A stretch of DNA of 59,250 nucleotides, taken from the NCBI GenBank assembly GCA_009785605.1, contig WQVY01000006.1, positions 1 through 59,250 of the forward strand, read 5' to 3'. The stretch is from Defluviitaleaceae bacterium (GTDB lineage Bacteria; Bacillota; Clostridia; Lachnospirales; WQUN01). Positions 41,984 to 49,450 of this stretch are shown in pieces. The position numbers and the translations under genes are program-made. The first letter of the stretch is position 1. Every line of letters begins with the position of its first letter. The notes under the pieces are model-generated. The model saw nothing but the letters and a program-made list of their open reading frames with translations. It was not told the DNA's origin and did no database searches.

Positions 41984-42628
41984 CCGCACTTCAGATTCGA
42001 TAGTAAGCCACACAGAAAAATGCACCTGGTTTATACCCACCGCCGCAAAACGCGAATCGTAACCTACCAAAGCGTTGCCTATTGGCGCCATGCGGAAATT
42101 AACACGCGGGCCAACTTGGGCCAGTGTATCCAGGTTAAAAGCCATGCCCATGGGTACAGATACGGTCTCGGGCTCCATATTGTTTAGCCTATGTGAGATG
42201 CGCATGGCCACGGCGTTGCTTATATCGTTTACCAGGACTGTGTTAATAGACAGTACGGGCCCGGCATCGCCGGCAAAGTTGTGTTTTAACACAAAATCTG
42301 CAGATGTTATATTTCGCTCTGCCACTATCTCGTGCACTACTTGGTTGATTACGTTGTTCATTTCTGCTTGTAAGTGTAGTTCTGCGGCTTCTAGTACAAG
42401 GGGGAGTATTGTACGGTCGAAGCGGTAATAGCTGTAAACGAATGCGCCTATGGCTATTAGTACCATCATAAGTGCTATGTATCGCCTTGGGATTACCCAA
42501 GCCGGTTGCCGAGCTTTTTTGTGGGAACGTGTGGGATAGCGGGCAGGTGCCGGCGCTGGGCGGCGGGGTTTGCCGCGGCTGCGGCGTATGCGCCACCTGT
42601 GCAATCTTTTAAGCAAAAATTTTGTCAT
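41979..42628 (-). pseudogene. yunB: yunB 5' part (sporulation protein YunB, split)
   Basis: The 5' part encodes 216 residues: a basic, Pro-rich cytoplasmic N-terminus (RRSRGKPRRPAPAPARYPTR), one membrane helix at about 47-68 (RRYIALMMVLIAIGAFVYSYYRF) and the YunB domain (QVVHEIVAERNITSADFVLKHN, VLSINTVLVNDISNAVAMRIS, VSVPMGMAFNLDTLAQVGPRVNFRMAPIGNALVGYDSRFAAVGINQVHFSVWL). YunB is a sigma-E-dependent sporulation protein in Bacillus. In the present arrangement the frame runs on through the element to 41858, adding 40 foreign residues antisense to the toxin gene. The ATG at 42628 has a weak ribosome site. Precise excision restores the conserved end encoded at 39623-39748. Confidence 0.88.
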
Positions 42629-42657
42629 GGTTTGCCCCTGTGTGGCGTTGATTTTTA

Positions 42658-42686
42658 ATTATATGCGCACATGTGGGGGGAAATAT
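42658..42686 (-). promoter_or_regulatory. sigma-E-like promoter of yunB
   Basis: Read leftward, ATATT (42682-42686), a 16-base spacer and CATATAAT (42658-42665) resemble the sigma-E consensus ATATT ... CATACAAT, with a spacer one base longer than usual. This fits mother-cell expression of yunB. It lies in the short gap after the V-ATPase A gene, so read-through is also possible. Confidence 0.4.
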
Positions 42687-42699
42687 CTTGTATTTATAG

Positions 42700-44466
42700 C
42701 TACAACGCTACAACCCGCTCACTAAACCCGTTAATTTCATTAAAATATCCTTGACGCATCTCATCCTCGTTGTCTATATCTTTGTACTTGGCGGCAATCA
42801 CACACTCGAAGATGCCGCCTTTTTGTATGCTATCCATTTCTAAGCCTGTGTCTAGTAGGCTTTGGCATGTATCGTATAAGTGCAAGATGATTTCCATCAT
42901 TGTCTGTTGCCTAGCCAACGGCGTATACACATCTGTGGGGTGATATGCGTTTTGTTGTGCAAAGCCTAGGCGTATCACCCGCGCTATTGCCAGTACCAAG
43001 CGCTCCCGGCTTGGCAGGGTGTCGGCACCTATTAGTTTTGCGATTTCCATAAGGCTGCTTTCTTCTTGCAATATCTCTAGTATCCGCGTACGTAGCTCAG
43101 GAAAAGCCGGGCCTACATTTTGGGTTAGCCACGGGTCCAAGTCGCTTGTATAGCCGGTATAGCTGCCCATCCAGTCTATGGCAGGGAAATGGCGGGCATA
43201 TGCCAGTTGCCTGTCAAGTGCCCAAAAGCAGCGCACGAAGCGTTTGGTATTTTGGGTCACAGGCTCAGAAAAATCCGCCCCTTGTGGGGATACCGCTCCC
43301 ACAACCGTTATGGAGCCTTCTGCCCCGGACAAGGTTTGTACATATCCAGCCCGTTCATAAAAGCTGCCAAGCCTGCTTGCAAGATAGGCCGGGTAGCCTT
43401 CTTCTGCCGGCATTTCTTCCAAGCGGCCAGAAATTTCTCTTAATGCTTCTGCCCAGCGCGAAGTAGAATCGGCCATCAGAGCTACATGGTAGCCCATGTC
43501 GCGGTAGCACTCTGCCAAGGCCATGCCGGTGTAGATACTGGCCTCGCGGGCGGCTACAGGCATATCCGATGTGTTGGCTATCAAGATTGTACGGGCCAGC
43601 ATGGGCTTGCCTGTACGCGGGTCCATTAGGCGTGCAAAGTCTTCCAACACTTCGGTCATCTCGTTGCCTCTTTCGCCGCAGCCAATGTATACGATAATGT
43701 CCGCGTCTGCCCATTTTGCTATCTGGTGCTGGGTCATGGTCTTGCCTGTGCCAAAACCGCCCGGTATTGCCGCCGTGCCGCCTTTGGCTATGGGGAATAG
43801 GCTGTCTATTATGCGCTGGCCGGTTATTAGCGGGCGGCTTGGGGCCATGCGGGCAGATATAGGGCGCGGCTCGCGTATAGGGTACCGCTGCGAAAGACTT
43901 AGGTCTTGCGGGCCATCTTGGGTGATTAAAGTAACAAGTGCGGTGTCCGTTGTATATGAGCCGCTTGGCAGACATGACTCTACCGTACCAGACATGCCTG
44001 GCGGTACCATTGCCCGGTAGGTTATTGCCGGTGTTTCTTGTACTTCTGCGAAGGTATCGCCGGCACTGATATGTTGGCCAACAGCTACGGTTATGTTTGT
44101 ATGCCACTTGGGCGTGGTTTGGTCTTGGCTGTGTTTTTTGGGGGGCAAGGTTAGACTCCGCCCGGATATGTGCTTTTCTACATGCAGCGGGCGCTGTATG
44201 CCGTCGAAGATATTGCCAACTATGCCAGGGCGCAAGTGTACGGACATAGGATGGCCTGTGCCCATAACCGTAAGGCCGGCTGTTAGCCCAGTCGGGTCTT
44301 CGAATAGCTGGATTATTACGCGGTGGGTGTGCAGTGCTATAACCTCGCCCGGAAGATGCTTGTTATCGTGCTGTATCATTACCAGCTCTGACACAAAGAA
44401 GCTGGGGGTTTCTTCTCTTACAGATATTATAGGGCCGTTTATTGTGCGGATTATGCCTTTTGCCAT
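42700..44466 (-). CDS. ntpA: V-type ATPase catalytic subunit A
   Basis: A 588-residue catalytic subunit of the V1 head, which couples ATP hydrolysis or synthesis to H+ or Na+ movement. It has the N-terminal beta barrel (GIIRTINGPIISVREETP), the A-subunit-specific bulge domain, the P-loop GGFGTGKT (about residues 234-241), the GCGERGNEM loop, ADSTSRWAEALREISGRLEEMPAEEGYPAYL and the C-terminal helical domain. It is the last V-ATPase gene of the leftward operon. In most operons B and D follow A; here yunB follows instead. GAGGAC lies just before the ATG. Confidence 0.95.
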   Translation of the reverse strand: MAKGIIRTINGPIISVREETPSFFVSELVMIQHDNKHLPGEVIALHTHRVIIQLFEDPTGLTAGLTVMGTGHPMSVHLRPGIVGNIFDGIQRPLHVEKHISGRSLTLPPKKHSQDQTTPKWHTNITVAVGQHISAGDTFAEVQETPAITYRAMVPPGMSGTVESCLPSGSYTTDTALVTLITQDGPQDLSLSQRYPIREPRPISARMAPSRPLITGQRIIDSLFPIAKGGTAAIPGGFGTGKTMTQHQIAKWADADIIVYIGCGERGNEMTEVLEDFARLMDPRTGKPMLARTILIANTSDMPVAAREASIYTGMALAECYRDMGYHVALMADSTSRWAEALREISGRLEEMPAEEGYPAYLASRLGSFYERAGYVQTLSGAEGSITVVGAVSPQGADFSEPVTQNTKRFVRCFWALDRQLAYARHFPAIDWMGSYTGYTSDLDPWLTQNVGPAFPELRTRILEILQEESSLMEIAKLIGADTLPSRERLVLAIARVIRLGFAQQNAYHPTDVYTPLARQQTMMEIILHLYDTCQSLLDTGLEMDSIQKGGIFECVIAAKYKDIDNEDEMRQGYFNEINGFSERVVAL

Positions 44467-44500
44467 CTTGTCCTCCTGTGGCGTGTAGCGAATTTAGTTG

Positions 44501-45187
44501 TTATAGGAGACTTGCCATAAATGCCTCTGCTGCACTTGCTAGGCGTGATTTGAAAGTGTTATCCACCGCTATGTTGCGGTTTTGAGAAAGCAACCTATAG
44601 CCGCCTATTTCACTTTCATCTCCAGGCTCTGGGACTAGACCGGTAGAAGTTTGGATGTGCTCTAGGTCTAGATTATAGCAATTCACCTTTAAATCGGCCC
44701 CGCCTGTCGCCGAAAAAGCGTTGAAGCGTTCGCTATTTTCGGCTCGGTCAGGACCGTTTAAAGGGGGAATTGCTATACTTAGCGGTAGCTGCACATATGC
44801 GAAAAGGTGCTGCGCTTGGGCCTGGGACTGTAATAGAGCCGCCTTTATACTGCTAACCAGGTAACTCTCGTAGTCGTGCGAGTTGGTAAATGCGATTATT
44901 TCTGTCTTAATTTCATAAAAAAGCTCAGCGGCCAACTGTTCGCGTAGGGATGTAAGCGCGCGGCGTGCTTGAGTTTTGGCCTCTGTTATACGCTTGTTGT
45001 TGGCTTTATTTATGGCTTGCCGCTGCATGTGGATTTGCTGCTCTGCTTTGGCTTCGGCTTCGGCTACTGCTTGAGATACGGTTTCGTTCATTTCTGCGGC
45101 TAGTTGTTGGCGTGCTTTGCGTTTTTTTTCTTCTATTTCCCTGGCTATGGTCTCTGCAAAATATTCCAGCTTTTTTTCTGTATTCAT
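44501..45187 (-). CDS. ntpE: V-type ATPase subunit E containing an in-frame palindromic insert
   Basis: A 228-residue peripheral-stalk subunit. The long N-terminal coiled coil (LEYFAETIAREIEEKKRKARQQLAAEMNETVSQAVAEAEAKAEQQ) is followed by a small C-terminal domain ending RNIAVDNTFKSRLASAAEAFMASL, which has the VDNT-F-x-x-R-L-x motif of bacterial E subunits. Between them, about residues 138-171 (starting IAIPPLNGPDRAENSERF) are encoded by a palindromic repeat at 44674-44777. Without these about 34 residues the protein would be about 194 long, normal for the family. The start overlaps the F gene stop by four bases. The insert may form an exposed loop; whether the subunit still works is unknown. 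Confidence 0.88.
   Translation of the reverse strand: MNTEKKLEYFAETIAREIEEKKRKARQQLAAEMNETVSQAVAEAEAKAEQQIHMQRQAINKANNKRITEAKTQARRALTSLREQLAAELFYEIKTEIIAFTNSHDYESYLVSSIKAALLQSQAQAQHLFAYVQLPLSIAIPPLNGPDRAENSERFNAFSATGGADLKVNCYNLDLEHIQTSTGLVPEPGDESEIGGYRLLSQNRNIAVDNTFKSRLASAAEAFMASLL
44674..44777. repeat. ~104-bp palindromic element inserted in frame in the subunit E gene
   Basis: The ends TATAGCAATTCACCTTTAAA (44674-44693) and, inverted, TATAGCAATTCCCCCTTTAA are near-identical. The interior stem continues: GGCCC/GGTCC-like, GCCGAAAA with AGCG against its complement CGCTATTTTCGG, and a loop near 44724. The whole unit can fold as one long hairpin. In the gene's orientation all frames used by subunit E stay open. 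It behaves like a MITE or a protein-coding palindromic element of the Rickettsia RPE kind, to which it is analogous and not shown to be related. Confidence 0.85.
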
Positions 45188-45450
45188 TTTATGTCACTCA
45201 TTTCTGGGACTATTGTTATTAGTGGCATGGTGTTTTTTTCACGGTACTTTTCTATGATATCTGCGCTTTTGGCCGCCAGGCCCGATGATACAATTACTAC
45301 GCCAATATCTGGGGAAATACCTACCAGCGCCTGGTGTAGCTCGTCTGGTGTATGGGCTGGCATCCCGGCTACACCTGCTAGTGCCAACCCCGTGAGGATG
45401 TGCGGGTCGTCGCTTATAGCATAAAGTTTATACTCACCTGCGATAGCCAT
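45184..45450 (-). CDS. ntpF: V-type ATPase subunit F
   Basis: An 88-residue small central-stalk subunit with YAISDDPHILTGLALAGVAG at the N-terminus and DIGVVIVSSGLAAKSADIIEKYREKNTMPLITIVPE, the Rossmann-like pattern of NtpF/AtpF. It is slightly shorter than the usual 100-105 residues. Its TGA overlaps the ATG of the E gene, and it follows the K gene by 6 bases. Confidence 0.88.
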   Translation of the reverse strand: MAIAGEYKLYAISDDPHILTGLALAGVAGMPAHTPDELHQALVGISPDIGVVIVSSGLAAKSADIIEKYREKNTMPLITIVPEMSDIK

Positions 45451-45456
45451 AGGTCA

Positions 45457-45879
45457 TCACACTCGACCCAAAATCATAAACGAGATAAGCAGCCCATAAA
45501 TAGCAATACCCTCCGCCATGGCTACAAAAATCATAGCCTTGCCAAAGTTATTTTCGTTTTCACTAATAGCACCTATTGCCGCCGCCGCTGCAGAGCTTAC
45601 CGCTATACCCGTACCTATAGAGCATAGCCCCGTAACCAACGCCGCACCTATAAACGCCGCCGCAAGCGCCATGTCACTAGCGCCATTGGCATCAGGTGCA
45701 CCATAGGCCGTACGCCCAAACATGAAAACCACCGCCAACAAAAACATCGCAACAAAAGACACCAAGTTAACCGCCAGTGCCGCCTTCCCACGCTTAGCGC
45801 TGCGCTCGCCAAAATAAAAAAATACAATAGGCCCGGCCACAGTAATGGCCAGCATCAAAGAAACAATAACAATATACAA
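45457..45879 (-). CDS. ntpK: V-type ATPase membrane rotor subunit K (proteolipid)
   Basis: A 140-residue protein with four hydrophobic helices. The second hairpin (AAAFIGAALVTGLCSIGTGIAVSSAAAAAIGAISEN then FVAMAEGIAIYGLLISFMIL) has the glycine-rich helix and the ion-binding Glu in MAEGIAIYG. The first hairpin lacks an equivalent acid, as in NtpK-type fused proteolipids. I chose the TTG at 45879 because AGGAGGTT lies 5 bases upstream; the longer in-frame ATG version would overlap the I gene by 71 bases. Ion specificity (H+ or Na+) cannot be settled from what I see. Confidence 0.88.
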   Translation of the reverse strand: MYIVIVSLMLAITVAGPIVFFYFGERSAKRGKAALAVNLVSFVAMFLLAVVFMFGRTAYGAPDANGASDMALAAAFIGAALVTGLCSIGTGIAVSSAAAAAIGAISENENNFGKAMIFVAMAEGIAIYGLLISFMILGRV

Positions 45880-45880
45880 C

Positions 45881-47782
45881 CTAGAACCTCCTAATCCTGT
45901 TCGAGGTAAACCCCCGTCCGCCTCCGGTATAAAACCGGCTAAAGATTTCATAAAAATCTAGTCTAAGTACCTGTATGCCAACCAGCAAGCCTTCTATTGC
46001 CATGACAAGCACATTGCCCAAAATCAATATCAAAAGATTGTGCGAGCCAGCAGCCCCCTGCGACAACTGTAGTACAACATGCATCATCCCAGCGTGGCTT
46101 ATTGCAAACGCCCCTACCCGCACAAACGATATTGTGTTGGTTGCATAGGTCAGCAATGTCTCGAACAGCTCTATAATCGTGTTAAAAACCATCATCCCCA
46201 GCCGCTGGTTCTCTGTGCTTTTTTTTATATCTTTCTCTATAAAACCTACAATGGGGCGTTTTAGGGCCACAAATACAAGCGGCAGCACTGCCAGCAGCAC
46301 AACCGGCGTTGTAAGGCGATACCCCCCAAAAAGTGCCCTATAAGCCAGCATCAGCACCGCGCCATAAAACAGTAGACCTGCAACTCCATTGGCACCAAAC
46401 AGCAAGTCCCCAAACCGCCTGGCTTTTGCGGCATTGTGCATATGTAGGCACATGCTAAGCACAATAAGGCCAACACCTACATACACCGCAAACAGCAGTG
46501 TGCCAGTGATATCCGCCATTGGCCTGCGCCACAAAGCGGGCAAAATATCCTCGAACCCAAAAATACTGCCATAAAGGAAACCAAACACTACAGACGATAC
46601 CCCCACCACAGTCAATATGCCCCCCAGGGGCCTGTCCAAAGCATGCAACATATACATACCAATGACCGCAAGCACCAACCCGTGCCCCACATCCCCAAAC
46701 ATAAGCCCAAACAACAACGTATAAGTCATGGCAAGCAAGGGTGTTGGGTCAATTTCATCGTATGCAGGCAGGCCGTACAGCCGGGTAAAAAACTCAAACT
46801 GGCGTATTATTGGCGGGTTTCTTAGGCTGATTGGTGGCGAGTCGGCAGTCTCTCCATATCGTGTGAATACTGTCAGCTCGTCGCTGTCTATCTCTGCTTC
46901 CAGGGATTTTGCATCTTTTTCGGCCATCCATCCTACAAAGGTAAAAATACGGCGGCCTTTGCTAAGTGCGGCATGTTTTTTTACGTCAAAGGCAGCGTGC
47001 AGGGCCCGTACTTTTTCACATGCTATACATATCTTGTCTTTGTTGCCTACGGCATCTTCCAGGCTTTGCTGGGTAAGGGCCAGTATTTCCATTTCCAAGG
47101 CAACCTGCCGCCCATGCCAGTACTTTAATAGTGCACTTGGGAATGTAGCGTTTGCGTCCAGTAAATTGCCATTGGCCGCCAAGGCCAGTGGGATTGCTTC
47201 AAAGCTAAGGGATGCAAAAACCGCGTCAACCTCGTCTTTGTGGGTACACGGTGTAAAATACACCACCCATATGACCTCCTTACCACGCTTGCATATGTGC
47301 AATAAGATTCTTTCGTCGTCATGCAAGAATGTTTCATACTGGCGGAAGTGGTCTATGGGCATACGGCCAAACCTGTGATGGACATTGCTCATGGACTCTA
47401 CATGTGCAATGGGTGCGTCAAAGTTCTCGAATGGTTGCAGCCTATGGATATATGCCGCTATAAACATACGCTCGTCTTCCAACTGGCGCAGCCTGTCACC
47501 ACGTTGCTCGTAGGCCATATGCGCCGCTTCTATCAAGTTTACAGCCTCAGCACCGGTCATTGGCACATAAACATCTGGTGCAGGGCCCAGCATTTGCAAG
47601 AAATCTTCGGCCTTTTGCAATGTAGCGGTGTATGGGTTTATGGTCGCGAATGGCTCCATCTGCCCAGGGTAGTGCGGAGCCGCCTCCAACTGTATATCGT
47701 AACGCGATATATAGCGGCTAACCACATGATTCATGTTGGCAATGTGACCTGTAATGCTTATGTACTTCATCTTTTCTACCAT
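45881..47782 (-). CDS. ntpI: V-type ATPase membrane subunit I (a-subunit homologue)
   Basis: A 633-residue stator subunit. A cytoplasmic half of about 330 residues (MVEKMKYISITGHIANMNHV at the start; FTFVGWMAEKDAKSLEAEI) precedes seven to eight membrane helices. These include LLAMTYTLLFGLMFGDVGHGLVLA, which is the family hallmark, and ATNTISFVRVGAFAISHAGMM, which carries the essential Arg of the ion path. The ATG at 47782 has AAGGTGAT upstream; longer versions overlap the C gene. The gene stops just before the K start. Confidence 0.92.
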   Translation of the reverse strand: MVEKMKYISITGHIANMNHVVSRYISRYDIQLEAAPHYPGQMEPFATINPYTATLQKAEDFLQMLGPAPDVYVPMTGAEAVNLIEAAHMAYEQRGDRLRQLEDERMFIAAYIHRLQPFENFDAPIAHVESMSNVHHRFGRMPIDHFRQYETFLHDDERILLHICKRGKEVIWVVYFTPCTHKDEVDAVFASLSFEAIPLALAANGNLLDANATFPSALLKYWHGRQVALEMEILALTQQSLEDAVGNKDKICIACEKVRALHAAFDVKKHAALSKGRRIFTFVGWMAEKDAKSLEAEIDSDELTVFTRYGETADSPPISLRNPPIIRQFEFFTRLYGLPAYDEIDPTPLLAMTYTLLFGLMFGDVGHGLVLAVIGMYMLHALDRPLGGILTVVGVSSVVFGFLYGSIFGFEDILPALWRRPMADITGTLLFAVYVGVGLIVLSMCLHMHNAAKARRFGDLLFGANGVAGLLFYGAVLMLAYRALFGGYRLTTPVVLLAVLPLVFVALKRPIVGFIEKDIKKSTENQRLGMMVFNTIIELFETLLTYATNTISFVRVGAFAISHAGMMHVVLQLSQGAAGSHNLLILILGNVLVMAIEGLLVGIQVLRLDFYEIFSRFYTGGGRGFTSNRIRRF

Positions 47783-47787
47783 GTGTA

Positions 47788-48387
47788 TCACCTTCTTAGG
47801 TATGCCAGCGCCGGGGCTAGGGAGTTTGGATAGCGGCGTGCGGCCGCTTGATATCTGCGGCAAATGGCATTTGCCAGCATCTGCTCTGGTGTTTGTGCAC
47901 TTGTCCTGTCAAAACCTTCTTTTATTAACATGTTAAAATCTGTGGCATATGGGCTGTTTAATACTTCGTCTAGCAACGCCTTGGGGGTGACACAGTCGGC
48001 CATGCGGCGGGTGGTTTCGCGGCATAGCCTGTAGCGGATAGGCACAAGGTAACCATATGTTCCATCACCTGTTACGCGGTGATACCGCTTTAACCGGTAC
48101 ATCCATAGGATGTTATTTAGGTCAATTTCTGCACCCTGTATGCTTCTTAGGGCAACGCGGTTGGGCTTGTCCAGCCGGTTAAGCCTTTTCCACTGGGTTG
48201 TATAGCAGTGAATGTTAACATCGCCAGTGGCAAAACGGGCAGCTTCTACTATAAAATCCTTTAATGGCTTGTCAGGGATATACCGGCATATGTTTATAGC
48301 CGCCAGATACACGACTTTACTGGCTTGTGGGCTTGGGGTTTTTGCGCTCATAGCCCTTAGTTTTGCGTTTAATGCGGCGTAATTCAT
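47788..48387 (-). CDS. ntpC: V-type ATPase subunit C (V0D/AC39 family), short form
   Basis: A 199-residue protein whose middle contains GAEIDLNNILWMYRLKRYHRV and YGYLVPIRYRLCRETTRRMAD, the conserved region of V0D/AC39 (subunit C) proteins. It ends NSLAPALAYLRR. Typical bacterial C subunits are about 320-360 residues with three similar lobes. This one is much shorter, keeps roughly one and a half lobes and stops before the usual KEIE-x-x-N-I tail. Either this lineage has a reduced socket subunit or part has been lost. It lies between the G-like and I genes with 2-5 base gaps. Confidence 0.75.
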   Translation of the reverse strand: MNYAALNAKLRAMSAKTPSPQASKVVYLAAINICRYIPDKPLKDFIVEAARFATGDVNIHCYTTQWKRLNRLDKPNRVALRSIQGAEIDLNNILWMYRLKRYHRVTGDGTYGYLVPIRYRLCRETTRRMADCVTPKALLDEVLNSPYATDFNMLIKEGFDRTSAQTPEQMLANAICRRYQAAARRYPNSLAPALAYLRR

Positions 48388-48389
48388 GG

Positions 48390-48716
48390 TTAAGAGCTAC
48401 TTTCTGGTATGTCTAATACATGACTCACCCATTGCATTTGCCACGGCTCTGCATTTGTTGTAAATAGCTCCTGCAAATGTGCTGCTTTTTGTTGATACTC
48501 GCTTTCTAGTGCGGCAAGCTCAACTGCAAGAGATGCCTTGGCTTCGTTTTTTATGTCCTCTATAGCCAGGTTTGTTGTGTGTGTGATTTGCTGCATAAGG
48601 CGGGCTATCTCGGCCTGTGTTAGCCGGGTCTGGATAACGCGCTCCTCGTCCAGCTCTGCAAGGCTTGCAATTGCGTTTTGCTCTATGTTTAGCAAGCCTT
48701 CGATTAATTTATCCAT
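48390..48716 (-). CDS. V-type ATPase G/H-like coiled-coil subunit
   Basis: A 108-residue, mostly helical, charged protein (MDKLIEGLLNIEQNAIASLAELDEERVIQTRL and EDIKNEAKASLAVELAALESEYQQKAAHLQELF). This composition and its place at the head of the V-ATPase genes fit the G/H peripheral-stalk subunit that pairs with E, which evolves too fast to be sure by eye. It ends two bases before the C gene. Confidence 0.6.
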   Translation of the reverse strand: MDKLIEGLLNIEQNAIASLAELDEERVIQTRLTQAEIARLMQQITHTTNLAIEDIKNEAKASLAVELAALESEYQQKAAHLQELFTTNAEPWQMQWVSHVLDIPESSS

Positions 48717-48766
48717 TTGCGCACCCCTCTCGCATAACCTATAATAACCATTATTTGCATATAATA

Positions 48767-49195
48767 CTAGTCCTGCTGGTTAAGTTTTAGTTTTTTAATC
48801 AGTGTATAAGACATCATATCCAGCTTTTCGCGGTATTGCGCCATACGGAAAGTCGCATAACCTTCCAAATGCATTACCCGGCTATGTTTAAGAAACTGGG
48901 CAAGGCTATCTTGCTCTGCTTGATATAACGGGGTCTTGCGCAAGTCGTAGGCTATACTTTGCAGCTTTGGGGAGTGCTGATATATAGGGTTTTCTTGTAC
49001 GGTTATATCTACAAGTAGTGACATTAACTCTTTCACAAAAGCCAGCCGCGTATGGTCATACTTGAAGCAAGCAGAAAAAAGCCCCCCGTCCCAGTCAAGC
49101 TTAAGCATAGTTATGCTGCCACTTTCCTTTGCACAGGCGGCAAAATCCTCCAATTGCTGGTTGTAACGGCGGGTACATATGGTAAGTTGCTTCAT
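48767..49195 (-). CDS. hypothetical protein, weak resemblance to sporulation protein YtxC
   Basis: A 142-residue protein. The segment HLEGYATFRMAQYREKLDMMSYTLIKKLKL near the C-terminus resembles the G-F-x-x-FR-L-x-x-Y-x-x-x-L stretch of YtxC-type sporulation proteins, but these are about twice as long. The similarity is weak. It could be a shortened relative or unrelated. AAAGGGG precedes the ATG at 49195; an in-frame start at 49273 has no ribosome site. It lies 50 bases upstream of the V-ATPase genes on the same strand, so it may lead that operon. Confidence 0.5.
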   Translation of the reverse strand: MKQLTICTRRYNQQLEDFAACAKESGSITMLKLDWDGGLFSACFKYDHTRLAFVKELMSLLVDITVQENPIYQHSPKLQSIAYDLRKTPLYQAEQDSLAQFLKHSRVMHLEGYATFRMAQYREKLDMMSYTLIKKLKLNQQD

Positions 49196-49375
49196 TTCTG
49201 GCCCCTTTGGGTTTATGAAGATATTTACACTATATGCCAGCCGCCCCCGCGAATTATCATGTCTTACGCACAATAATAAAAAAGTCTCATTTCACAAGAA
49301 GTCCAACGATTAAATTTTAACGATTCGTATAAAATAGAATTAGAGTTATATTCAATATTAATCTCATCAATGTCT

Positions 49376-49404
49376 TTGACGAAACCATATTTGTAGATTA
49401 TACT
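49376..49404 (+). promoter_or_regulatory. promoter of polysaccharide deacetylase gene
   Basis: TTGACG, a 17-base spacer and TATACT form a strong sigma-A match. A short stem GGGGC-GCAGT-GCCCC (49421-49435) follows in the leader just before the ribosome site. The rest of 49196-49375 is AT-rich and shows no gene. Confidence 0.75.
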
Positions 49405-49450
49405 TTTTTCAGCAGATTTCGGGGCGCAGTGCCCCTTGGGGGGCATCATT

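Noticed and set aside
41940-42628. V-ATPase B and D genes hidden around yunB
   Set aside because: No frame here shows the B or D signatures; the stretch is fully explained by yunB.
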